From Pyrus communis (Eukaryota > Streptophyta > Magnoliopsida > Rosales > Rosaceae), in the NCBI RefSeq assembly GCF_963583255.1, contig NC_084815.1, positions 14,059,724 through 14,123,723 on the forward strand: a DNA stretch of 64,000 nt. The letters are read 5' to 3'. The first letter of the stretch is position 1; each line of letters opens with the position of its first letter. The position numbers were made by a program, and so were the translations under genes. The notes below the pieces were generated by a model. The model made no database searches. It worked only from the letters and a program-made list of their open reading frames with translations, and had not been told where the DNA came from. Below, one piece after another: positions 21,990 to 32,190 of this stretch.

Positions 21990-23215
21990 ATTCGGAAAGA
22001 TGTGAATGTTTGGTATGTTGATAGTGCCTGTAGTAATCTACTTCTCATGAATCCTTGCTTATTGATATTGATAAAACTGTGTAGTCTAAAGTTATAATTG
22101 GTATTGGAGGTCTGGTAAAATCAACTGGCAACTAGTTATAAAACTGAAGGGTGGAACTAGATATATTAAAAAGGTTACGAATTTGCTTGGTTTTAGATGA
22201 AAATCTATTGAGTGTAGGGCAAATGGTAGAGCATGGATATTGGCTTGTATTTGGTGATTTCATGGTTGATATTTATGGAGATAGACAGATGGAAGAATTG
22301 ATTGTAGTGTTTTAATGAAGGGAAATAGATGTTTTCCTTTATCTCTACAATATATTAATCAAACTTTGGTTAATAAACCAACAATTGAGGAATTATCCTA
22401 AAAGTGGCATAGGAGGTTTTGGCATCTAAACTACACTAGTTTGATGCTTCTGCAAGACAAAGAAATGGTGCATGGTTTACCTAGATTGTAAGTCTCCGAG
22501 CATGTTTACTTTGGATGTGCTACAGGGAAGGGACACAGGGATCCATTTGACAAAGATAAAGTTTGGAGAGCATCAAAACCTCTTGAGTTAATTCATTTTG
22601 ACATATATGGTCCAATGCAAATCTCTAATCTTAGGGGGGCAATAGATTCTTTCTCACTTTCATTGATGATCACACGAGAATGTGTTGGGTATTTTTCTTG
22701 CAGCATAAGTCACAAGTGTTCTAGATTTTCAAAAGATTTAAAGCTATTGTAGAACTACAAAGTGACTATTAGATTAAAATGATCAGAAGTGATAGGGGTG
22801 GTGAATATACATCTATGGAATTTTCTAGGTTCTGTGAAGACATGAGACAGGAAAGACAACTAATTGTAGCCTACTCTCTATAATAGAATGGTCTTGCAAA
22901 GAGAAAGAACAGAACTGTAGTTGAAATTGCTAGAACTATGATGTACGAGAAGAAAATTCCATTGAAGTTTTGGGCTGAGGCTGTGAACACAACAGTGTAC
23001 CTACATAATAGGTGTCCAACAAGTGCTTTGAACAATGAGACTCCATTAGAAGCTTTTAGTGGGAGAAAACTAGGGATCAAACACTTAATAATATTTGGTT
23101 CTTTATGTTATATTGTTATCCCATCACAACAAAGGCACAAACTGGAGGAAACTAATGAGAAGTGTTTGTTGGATATGGTATCTGTGAAAAATGATATAGA
23201 GTTTTCAACTTGAGA
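21990..23215 (+). pseudogene. copia protease and integrase, broken
   Basis: Protease: WYVDSACSN at about 22012, so the DSG core reads DSA. The GAG-pre-integrase/zinc region has KWHRRFWHLNYTSL (about 22402) and CFGCATGKGHRDPF. The integrase core follows, with LELIHFDIYGPM and AVNTTVYLHNRCPTSALNNE (about 22981-23040). Multiple frameshifts and stops. Confidence 0.8.
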
Positions 23216-23474
23216 ATTCAGAAGATGATCTTGGATGAGAAAGCAATGTGGAATTGGGAAACTAGTGAAGCAATGCAACTATCCATTTCTTGGGATATTG
23301 AAGAAGATTCAAATATAACTGAATTGATTTTGATTTTGCTGATTCAACTCGGTACAAACTCCTCTAAGATCATCTACAACAAATGAAATGCAACTATCTC
23401 AAAGAACAAGTACTTCTGGTTCCTCATCTTCAACTTCAAGGGCTTATTATCACACTCCACTGAAATGAAAGAGT

Positions 23475-24470
23475 TTGAGTGAAATGTATGCATTATGTAA
23501 AATGAGCAGTAATGAGCCTGAAGACTTCAACGAAGCAATTAAGGATGAAGCTTGGAAGATGGTAATGAATGAAGAAATGAAGATGACAGAAAATAATTCT
23601 TCTTGGGAATTGGTTGATAGGCCAAGCAATAAGCTTATTATAGGAGTGAAATGGTATACAAAAGAAAATTGAATTTGGATGGGTCTATTCAAAAACACAA
23701 GGCAAGTCTTGTAGCAAAGGGTTACATACAAAAACTAGGAGTGGATTTCAATGAAACCTTTGCCTCTGTGGCAAGGTTATATACAATTAGGACTCTCATT
23801 GCTCTTGCAGCTCAAAAAGGTTAGAAATTATGGCAGTTGAATGTTAAAATAGCCTTTCTAAATGGAGTTGTTGAAGAGGAAGTTTATGTGGACCAACCAG
23901 ATGGTTTTGTGATTGAAAATGTTGGAAGATAATGTATATATATAGATCAAGGAAGGCTCTCTATGGGTTAAAATAGCCTCCAAGAGCTTGGTAGGTGAAA
24001 TCGATACCTATTTGATTCATCGTGGCTTTCACAGAAGCTCAAGTGAAGCAATATTATATGTGAGGACTTAGGAAGGTGTTGGCACTTTAAGTGTGTCAAT
24101 CTATGTAGACGACATAGTATACACCGGAAGTAGTGCAGAAATGATGAATGAATTCAAGTATGAGATGATGAGTAAATATGAAATGCCTGATTTGGGCTTA
24201 CTTCGCCATTTCCTTGGAATGGGAGTAACTCAAATTGAAGGGAGCATGTTTATCCACTGGAAGAAGTATGCTTTGACTCTCTTAGAAAAATTTGTGCTCA
24301 AAGATTGTAAACTAGTGAGCAGTCCATTGGTTGCAACTGATAAGTTGAGAAGAGATGATAATTATGAATATGCAGGTGAGAACTTGAATAGAAAAATTGT
24401 AGGGTGTTTGCTATATTTAACAGCAACTGATATCATGTTCTTTTCCAGTTTGCTTGCAAGATTTATGTAG
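23475..24470 (+). pseudogene. copia reverse transcriptase, broken
   Basis: Motifs in order: [38 protein letters not shown], then, after a frameshift, [20 protein letters not shown] and LWQLNVKIAFLNGVVEEEVY. The catalytic box SIYVDDIVYTGSS (about 24093-24130) is intact, and LGLLRHFLGMGV follows. The frame breaks at about 23650 and again near 23930-24000. Confidence 0.85.
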
Positions 24471-24477
24471 CAGCCAT

Positions 24478-25060
24478 CTAGGAAGCATTATGGTGTTGCT
24501 AAAAGGGTTTTAATGTATATCCAAGGAACAATTGATTATGGAAGTGAATACTTGTCTGGTAAATCTTTGTTAATTGGTTACTGTGATAATGACTGGAGTG
24601 GCTCTGAGGAGGGTATGAAATGTATTTCAGGATATGCATTCTCTTTTGGAAGTGGTGCATTTTCATGGCCATCAGTTAAACAGCACAGTGTGGCTCTTTC
24701 AACTACAGAAGCTGAGTATGTCAGTGCAACTGAAGCAACCACACAAGCCATCTAGCTTAGGTTTGTGCTTGAAGACTTTGGAGAGGAAGCAGATGCAACT
24801 CCTTTACTGTGTGTTAACACTTCTGTGACAGCTATGTCTAGAAATCATGTGTTTCACCAAAGAACCAAACACATTGGCAGGAAGTTTCATTCCATCAAGG
24901 TTGCAATTTAAGGAGGAGTGATTGATCTGATATATTACATGAGTGAAGAACAGATTGCTGATATCTTCATAAAGGCTCTTTCTAAAGATCAGTTCAATTA
25001 CTTGAGAGGTCTTCTTGGATGGAAACCAATTAGTCATTTAGAAGTGAGTGTTGAGAAGTA
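24478..25060 (+). pseudogene. copia RNase H, nearly continuous
   Basis: GYCDNDWSGSEEGMKCISGY, HSVALSTTEAEYVSATEATT and RTKHIGRKFHSIK carry the D-E-D RNase H residues. It ends DIFIKALSKDQFNYLRGLLG just before the 3' LTR. Two TAG/TAA stops interrupt it (24752 and about 24907). Confidence 0.85.
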
Positions 25061-25450
25061 AATTGCTTACTAATTTCTTGTTAGTAAATGATTTACTTAC
25101 TTAATTCTCTTTTATCATTTTGTCTAACAAATTTTGGTTGCAACAAACTTGTGCTCATATGCCAAGTGTAAGGTCTTAGATCAATCTTTCATTGTCAACG
25201 GCTCATATGCTTTGTAATTGCTATGTGTCATAATCACAGTGGCTAATGTATTTGAATGGTCATGATGACTGATATAAGAGAATGAATGGTGCTATGAATG
25301 AAGTGGGCACATTATGTAATGGTTAGAATGTTGCAGCTGTGATTATTCCTTTGTCAGCTCTCTCTCTATCTCTTTCAGCTTTCTTCTTCGTTTTGCTCAC
25401 TAAAATCCAAAACCTTTTCTGAAATGCTATGAGCTATTCAAATCTTAACA
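25049..25450 (+). repeat. copia 3' LTR
   Basis: 402 bp, paired with 20471-20858; followed by the TSD TCTTC. Confidence 0.93.
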
Positions 25451-26139
25451 TCTTCAAGTAACTTTCTTATAGAATTTGTACTAATTTGGCCTTTTGATCG
25501 AGTGGCCTTCAATCTCCAGTGTTGATTCCAAATGAAGTCTAGTTACCTATAAAGAAAATTTCAGATGCTTCTAATTTGCCATTTCTGCAATTGCTAACAA
25601 CACTTCGCTTTCTCTTTTGTCCCACCCATGCGTGCTTGTCTGCTGCAGAAAATGGACAATGCTCAAAAACTTATTCTTTTGGATGCTTTTGTTAAATGAG
25701 AAGCTAGGTTAATTAAGTTCCAAGCTTAAAGCATATTGTTGGGTTGTGTTCTTTTTTACATTTTTAAAACAAATACTGAACTACTCTTATCTACAAGAAG
25801 GAAATCTCAAACTTGATTAGAAAGGCATGGACATACTATTTTGGAGAACTGGCTTAACTCACATTCGTTGGGTGCGTTAATACATGAAAGCTTAACCTGC
25901 TGAATTAGGCTGAAACTCATAACAGTAAATGGAAAATGAATGACTTGATCGATTTCTCACTCTGCAGTACAATATTGGTTAAAAGTAACACTCCCACAAA
26001 AAGAAGAAAAGAGAGGAAATAACCCCAATGAGCAACGTCACTGCTCACCAAAAAGCTTCTATATCTAACAACCTGCCCTAGTATTTGCAAAAAGCTTCTA
26101 TATCTAACAAAGCTGCCATGTTAATTAAAAATGCTAAAC
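25451..26139. other. intergenic DNA 3' of the LURP gene
   Basis: No gene seen. A direct repeat AAAAAGCTTCTATATCTAAC occurs twice at about 26049 and 26091. Confidence 0.5.
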
Positions 26140-26793
26140 TCATATTTGATGCCTAATTAAGCCATAAACAGTGACTAGAGCCATGATAAAGGAATGATCC
26201 ACATGAGCCTCCACAAACAAAGTCATTACATCATCTCCCAATACTACTCCTGAACTTGACTGCTTTTGCTTGGCTTCTGCTATAATTCCTCCATTGTTGT
26301 CTCTTACTATGAAAGCTGATGATGATTTACCATTCGAACCCTCTAAACGGTAGCAATCGCTAACAGATCGCATCGTTACTTTATATAAAGACACTTTACT
26401 TCCATGAACAAATCTGCAACTTTTTCTCACTTGAAACATTGGCTTATTGGCACCAATGTTATGATTGCTTTCATAGCCCTTCCAACTTCGGAAACCACAC
26501 ATTTTCTTCTCACAGACAGTAAACAGAAGCTTGCCCCGGAGATCCATGAGATAAACTTCATTGCTGTGTTTGTTGTCATAATTATCGATTCGATAGACAA
26601 CCTCACCATTTGCATCAAACGCAGTGCATCCGTTTCCTTGCATCACAAGCGATTTCATCCATATAGTGAACGTTTCTCTCTTTGACGTCAGATACTTGGT
26701 AGTACACAAACTACTAGTAGTAGTAGTAGAGCTGCAAGAAGCATCAACCCTACTATTACCATTTGCTATTATGAAAGGATGAACTTTGGCCAT
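26140..26793 (-). CDS. LURP1-related (LOR/DUF567) protein, 217 aa
   Basis: The single uninterrupted ORF starts MAKVHPFI and ends in TAA. After a Ser/Thr-rich linker (residues ~18-32), RETFTIWMKSLVMQGNGCTA opens the LURP-one domain. FDANGEVVYRIDNYD, EVYLMDLRGKLLFT, SWKGYE and VVLGDDVMTLFVEAHVDHSF are the usual family blocks, and length matches the family (~200-220 aa). LURP1-related proteins have a Tubby-C-terminal-like beta-barrel fold; the founder, LURP1, is upregulated on pathogen infection, but most members have no known function. No frame damage is seen. Arabidopsis LOR genes lie near homologues of the NT-C2 gene (from memory), which supports this pair as ancestral neighbours. Confidence 0.92.
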   Translation of the reverse strand: MAKVHPFIIANGNSRVDASCSSTTTTSSLCTTKYLTSKRETFTIWMKSLVMQGNGCTAFDANGEVVYRIDNYDNKHSNEVYLMDLRGKLLFTVCEKKMCGFRSWKGYESNHNIGANKPMFQVRKSCRFVHGSKVSLYKVTMRSVSDCYRLEGSNGKSSSAFIVRDNNGGIIAEAKQKQSSSGVVLGDDVMTLFVEAHVDHSFIMALVTVYGLIRHQI

Positions 26794-26881
26794 TTGATGG
26801 CAGCAGATATGAGAGAGGGAACTTCAACTTTTGGTTTAATTGTGGAAGAAGAGATATACTTGGTGTGTGTGAGACTTGTTC

Positions 26882-26890
26882 AAATTTATA
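26882..26890 (-). promoter_or_regulatory. candidate TATA box for the LURP-related gene
   Basis: The - strand reads TATAAATTT about 90 bp upstream of the ATG, leaving a 5' UTR of about 60 nt. The placement is typical for plant genes but unproven. Confidence 0.45.
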
Positions 26891-26899
26891 TCACTAAAA

Positions 26900-27368
26900 A
26901 GGGAAGATACGTACCCTACAGAATTATTACAAATTTGTTTTAAATTTTAGTATTGGTCATGACTATTGACTCGTCAAAAGAGCTCCACATATGTGATATG
27001 TGGCTACGAATATTGTGCATATTAAAAATGGAAATTTCATATGGAATTTAAATTGTATTTTTATCACTTAAAAATGAATTGTGTATTTATCTTGTATAAC
27101 CTTGTTGTAGGCGGTCAGTAGTGTTCTGGGGAATAAAAGGGAACTTTAACATCATTTGGTGGGTTGTTGACACATGGCTAGCTAACAGCGACATCTCACA
27201 ATATATTTTACCGACAAAACATATTTCTATAAAAATAAGTACGGAACTTAATTAATTACGTTTATATGTTTTGATCATATACGAGTTCTTATCTCTAGTT
27301 ATATGGTTGGACGATGAGAATGTTACACGTTAGGGCATGGCTGTACTTGTCAGAGTGTCATTTAACGA
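26900..27368. other. intergenic DNA
   Basis: AT-rich, with no gene or repeat recognised. Confidence 0.5.
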
Positions 27369-27402
27369 ATCTTATGCATGAGTATGATTGAGTTTGGAAC
27401 TC
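27369..27402 (+). repeat. direct repeat flanking the copia fragment, left
   Basis: ATCTTATGCATGAGTATGA followed by TTTGGAACTC; the same two blocks occur at 29778-29810, on the other side of the copia fragment. Confidence 0.75.
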
Positions 27403-29083
27403 GCAAGTTGCTCTTTCGAATTCACAAACGGTATTGACACTATTTTTTTCTCAAGCTTTTCCTTAATAAAATGATGGCACTGTTGAACTAGAGAGGGGGG
27501 GGAAGCTTCGGCCATAGTGGGCTGATCACCAGTGCACCCCCCTTCAGCAGCACCAACACATGGACTGGCAGTCACTTCCTCGACAAGAAGCTGCGGAATA
27601 CTTGGAGCAGGTTCGGTGAGAACCTGCTGTCCACTCACAACAGGTTTGGCAGGAGGAGACTGAGCATCAACTGCATCACTCGGCACAGTACCATGCACTC
27701 CCCCTGAAACCGTTACCTCTTGTACATCCAACCATTCAAAAACACCATCAAGATCACAACTAGAACTCTCCCCCTTGTGATTTCAGGGTGGTGATACAGG
27801 AGCATAAAAATATTCTGACTTAAAGAAAGTCACATCCATGGTTATATACATGTGCGAGTTGCAGGGTGGTAACACTTGTAACCTTTCTGGTGGGATGCAA
27901 AACCCACAAAGACACACCGAAGAGCACAAGGATCCAATTTACTACAATGAATCTTGTGAATATGAACATAAGCAATACATCCAAACACACGAGAAGTGAG
28001 AGTATTGGTAGAAACAACAAGAACATGTTCCGTTAACACTTGGAGTGGAGTACGAAATTCTACAACTCGAGATGGCATGCGATTTATAATATACACGACA
28101 TAGGTGATTGCGTCTGGCCAAAAACTCTTGGGCATGGACCCACCAATAAGCAATGCACGAGCAGTTTCCAAAATATGATGGTTTGTTCTCTCAGCTACAC
28201 TATTTTGTTGTGGGGTATACGAACATGTTGTCTCATGAAGAATTCCTTGATCATGGAAAAAAGTAGATAGCTCAGAGTTAACATATTCTCCCCCATTATC
28301 AATACAAAGAACCTTAATAATGGAGGAATATTGTGTAGCCACCATCTGAGAGAAAGACCGAATAATCATACTACCATCACTTTTATGTTTCAACAAATAA
28401 GCCCATGTTATACGAGTGCAATCATGAACAAACGTAATAAACCATTTAATTCCTGAAGTAGTACTAATAGGGGAAGGCCCTCACACATCAGAGTGTATTA
28501 GCACAAATGGAGAAGATGTTCTATTCATACTTGGAGGGAATGAAGCACGATGACTTTTGGCTAAAATGCATACTTTACATTTCAATTATGAGGCTTCAAT
28601 ACCACTGAAGAAATCAGGTAATATATGTTTTAAATAACCAAACGATGCATGCCCCAAACGACGATGCAATAACAATACCTTCTATAGATTACTATTACGT
28701 GACGCATAAACCAAATTAGCTCTTCCAGGAACCACATCATCCACATAATATAGCCCCTCTCTCTTAGTGCCGCGCCTAATGATCTCCTTTATCTGAATGT
28801 CCTGAAGCAAGCAAAATGAAGGATACATTAATACAACACAATCCAATTGTTCAAGGACTTAAGTTACAGACAATAAGTGATAGGACAATGATGGAACCAA
28901 TAAACAATTATGTAAGGGAAGAGAGGGTGTAAGAGACATTGTTCCCGCTTCAACAACAGCAGTAGAACCATTGGCAGTTGCCACATGCTTTCTATGAGGA
29001 CGTGACATAAATTGAAATAAGGTTTTATCATACGTCATATGATCTATTGGACCGGAATCCAAAATCCAACCTATATTCACCAT
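27372..29083 (-). pseudogene. Ty1/copia pol fragment (protease, integrase), - strand
   Basis: From high to low coordinate. Protease WILDSGPIDHMT (about 29040-29070; DSGA reads DSGP). GAG-pre-integrase REGLYYVDDVVPGRANLVYA, with zinc residues HRRLGHASFGYLKH and KCKVCILAK. The integrase core spans 27842-28396: CIDNGGEYVNSEL, YTPQQNSVAERTNHHILETA, FWPDAITYVVYIINRMPS and GCIAYVHIH. The tail (27372-27731) is Pro/Ser/Ala-rich. RT and RNase H are absent, so the copy is 3'-truncated. Confidence 0.85.
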
Positions 29084-29588
29084 TGTAATAACTCACAAGA
29101 CACTAATACATGGCAATCACAGCACCACACCAATTACAAAACCACACGCTGCAAGGAAAAAGCAAGCAGCAGCACTTCAAAGACAAAAAAGTTGGACCGC
29201 ACAATGCAATTCAAGCAGCAGCCAATCCCTTTTTTTTATCTTTTTTGATCAACACGGCACGAATATAGTGCTAAATAGCATAATTAACAGCGCTGCAATA
29301 AGCATCAGAGCACGGTATGATGATACCAGTAGTTACCCTTCTCGGCACAACACAATACACACACGTACACAACACGCAATCAGGTTTGCTGCAGGGATGC
29401 AGCGACACCAACTGAAGACCTGTTGTGACTTTTGTTCCCCTTCGACAGTAATGATACAGCACACAAGGGCAATAGTCTTGGCTTGCTGTAGGATGTGGCA
29501 GAGACAATAGACTTGCCGGATATTTTTGTATGTTTTTTTCCTGGTTTCACGGTAGCAGCGATACGGTGTGAGCCTTAGGGTTACGGTT

Positions 29589-29733
29589 GGTTTTGATGCC
29601 AAATTGAATTTTACGGCTTAATCTTCATTGTATTGCATAAAAGAAAATATATATACAAGATACAATCCTTGTTCTATAAGGAAACAATAAAGGACACACA
29701 TATCCTTCCTAATAAAAGATTCATAATATTTAC
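29589..29733 (-). mobile_element. candidate 5' LTR/PBS edge of the - strand copia
   Basis: On the - strand, a TGTAAATATTATG...CAATACAATGAAG stretch of about 130 bp ends close to TTTGGCATCAAAACC, a weak match to the initiator-Met tRNA primer site. It lies about 0.5 kb before the protease, where a 5' LTR would be. No second LTR exists to confirm it. Confidence 0.3.
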
Positions 29734-29777
29734 AATATATATATACATGCCCTTTTTTAAATACCATCCACTGCAAC

Positions 29778-29810
29778 ATCTTATGCATGAGTATGACAGA
29801 TTTGGAACTC
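29778..29810 (+). repeat. direct repeat flanking the copia fragment, right
   Basis: ATCTTATGCATGAGTATGA followed by TTTGGAACTC, matching 27369-27402 apart from about five bases in the middle. Confidence 0.75.
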
Positions 29811-29880
29811 TCACCACATGCAAACTAAAAAAAAAAAAAAAAAATTAAACATGTGAGGATTTTTTTGGATACGAAATTGG

Positions 29881-29952
29881 TGATGGAGGAAAGAAAATTT
29901 CGGACTTCGGCCGCAATCGTGAGTTTTTTAACCAATTGAACTATAACCTCAA
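29881..29952 (-). mobile_element. possible tRNA-derived SINE fragment
   Basis: The - strand reads GAGGTTATAGTTCAATTGGTT, close to a tRNA A box (TAGCTCAGTTGG). A weak B-box-like GGCCGAAGTCCG lies about 20 nt on. No tail or TSD was seen. Confidence 0.35.
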
Positions 29953-30527
29953 TATATTTAACATATTAAAATAAAACATTATGACACTTAGTATTACTGT
30001 TAATGGTTTTCTTTTATATTTATAAATAAAAGATCTATTATTCGAATTTAGAAAAATACAAGTTTGTTAGTCTAAAAATCGATCTCGATCGTAAGCAAAG
30101 GATTTTGGGATCTATTGGTCTTTTTTTTTTTTTTTTTTTTGTTGAGGGGCTGCGAACTAGCAGCCTTGGGGCCGAGTGAGAAAAAATGTGAGTTGCACTT
30201 TATCTAACTTCTTTTAAACGATTGAGACCGAGGAAGGAACATGTCGTAGTTGAAGTTCTCTATGCCTTTTTTGTGCAAGGATTCAACTATGAGTTTTGTG
30301 AAGTGATGAGGGAATTCGAATGTTCTTTTGATGGGTACTGAATGGACATGAAACTAACAGAAGAACAATAAACAAAATAGATAAATTCTACCTAGTTTAG
30401 AATGGAAAGCTAGAGTGATAGAATGCAAAAGTGTTGTTGGTGCATGACCCATAGCAAATGACCTAGAGGGTCCCATTTATACTATTCAAATTTCAACCAA
30501 CCCTGACACAATTTTCTTTGTCTTGAT
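29953..30527. other. intergenic DNA
   Basis: No gene is visible. A T-run of about 22 lies at about 30119-30140. The segment ends with GTCTTGAT, the hAT target site. Confidence 0.5.
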
Positions 30528-30718
30528 TAGGGGTGGAATTTTTTCTCAAAAATCCTGAACCGTCCTAAACTCATCCTGAAATTTGACCGAAAAATATCCA
30601 AACCGAATTTCCCAAAACACTCGTTACCCGAAACCGAACCCGTCCCAAAAGATTCGGTTATTCGGCCACAAGTTTGAATGCGTTCGGTAATCCCAAACCG
30701 AATCGAATGTTATGTGTG

Positions 30719-30773
<55 letters not shown>

Positions 30774-31640
30774 TTTAATTTATAATTTGGTTAAGATCTA
30801 ATCCAACCGTCCATTAAGTTAGGTCATTTTACTATCCTCCTTCCTTTGATCTCCCGAATGCTCACACTCACACTCAATCTCCTGAACAGCTCTCATGCTC
30901 TCGCCGCTCCTCCTGTCCTTCATCCACTTCAACGGTGCTCCTCCCGCCCTTCGTCCCCTTCATTCAACGACACGAATCTGATACCAATCGAGTCCCAAAA
31001 TAATCCAGGTAAGGGTTTCTGAATTTCTGAAATCTATGCCTATTGATGTGAGACTAAGAGGTTAATTAATGGAACGTAATCATCCTTTTTTTTTTTTTTT
31101 TTTTTTTTCTTGAATCATGTTTTCTCTCTCTTTTGGGATTTGATTTCGAATTAGGCTTTTGGAAGGGTAGGTGCATGAATTTGTGGGTTCATTCATATTA
31201 AGATTAGGGTGGGTGGGTGCATGAATTTGTAGAATAAAATTACAGGGGATGGGGAAATAGGACCTACACGAATTGCAGGGGGTTTCAGATTAGGGTGAGT
31301 GCAGTGCAGGATTGCAAGCCTTTGGGACTTGGGAGGTGGGTCACGGGTGCACGAAATTGTAAGGAATGGTGGAAGTTTATGGGTTTGTGCAGGATCTGTT
31401 TGTGTTTGATTATGTTTATGTGAATGAATCAGTGAAACTTTGATCTGTCTGTGCAGGATTTTTTTGGCTTTAAGGACCAATCTCGAAGTGTCCCGAAAAT
31501 CCCGAAACAGTATCGGGAATCCCGAATTTTGAGAAATAAATAGTTTTGGTTTGGTTTCGGGATATAAAATTCCATCCCAAAATGTTTTGGTTTGGGATTC
31601 GGGTTGAGGGTTTCGGTTCGGGATCTCGACCCGAGCCCTA
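30528..31640. mobile_element. non-autonomous hAT (Ac-like) element, 1113 bp
   Basis: The left end TAGGGGTGGAA and the right end read inward, TAGGGCTCGGG, fit the TAGGG-type termini of Ac-like hAT elements. The flanks GTCTTGAT (30520-30527) and GTTTTGAT (31641-31648) agree at 7 of 8 bases, a TSD. Subterminal regions are dense in ACCGAA/TTCGGT and CCCGAAA motifs, as in Ac relatives. The interior holds an (AT)n run and a CT-rich leader-like stretch with a CAGGTAAGG donor, but no transposase ORF. Confidence 0.83.
30727..30766. repeat. (AT)n microsatellite
   Basis: About 20 AT units followed by a T run, inside the hAT element. Confidence 0.9.
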
Positions 31641-31680
31641 GTTTTGATTGCTTCTATCAACCTCATATTTCATGTTGAAG

Positions 31681-31685
31681 ATTTG
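31681..31685. repeat. TSD of the gag-only copia element, left
   Basis: ATTTG immediately before the LTR start TGAAAATTCTAGG; repeated at 51249-51253. Confidence 0.85.
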
Positions 31686-32190
31686 TGAAAATTCTAGGAT
31701 GGGTACTAGTTTAACCTAGAGGGGTAAATAGGTTCCAATTTAAAAATCTAATTCAAATTTCAATTCTCAAATTAATTCCACATTCACATCACATATCAAA
31801 CTATCCTACACATATGCAGTTAAAAAGATAAATAAAAAATGCACTCAGGATGTAGGATTTAACGAGACAAAGCCCACCATTGGAAAAATCTTCGGACTCC
31901 CAAGCCAGGACAAACACTAAGAGAAATGAGTACAAAAAAACTTACAAAACTTATCAACTAGACACACATGCTAGTAGGCAGTTTTGCCTCCACGCTTTGC
32001 TACTCGATCTCTCTTCAGCCTTCAAGTGGAAGTGGCACAACACTGATGCAGCCGTCAATCACTATCTTCTCGAACTTTGCAAGATACTAACTCGATCATG
32101 CAGAATGTATGTATGATGAAAAGGTTTATAAAAACCAACCAGTTACGAAAATCACAAAGCACATTTTCATAATTGATTTCTTATACAAAG
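31686..32190 (-). repeat. left LTR of gag-only copia, segment 1
   Basis: Aligns with 49750-50260 of the right LTR (for example CACATATCAAACTATCCTAC). Similarity is lost just after GATTTCTTAT at about 32180. Confidence 0.85.

Larger units (their letters stand above)
20471..25450 (+). mobile_element. full-length, decayed Ty1/copia retrotransposon (4980 bp)
   Basis: Two LTRs (20471-20858 and 25049-25450) begin TGTTGAGAAG and end TTAACA. A perfect 5-bp TSD TCTTC lies at 20466-20470 and 25451-25455. The primer-binding site TGGTATCGAGAGC (20859-20871) resembles the initiator-Met tRNA complement. The domain order gag, protease, integrase, RT, RNase H is copia-type. The LTRs differ by scattered substitutions and small indels, and every ORF is interrupted, so the insertion is old and inactive. 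It sits between the two host genes. Confidence 0.95.
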
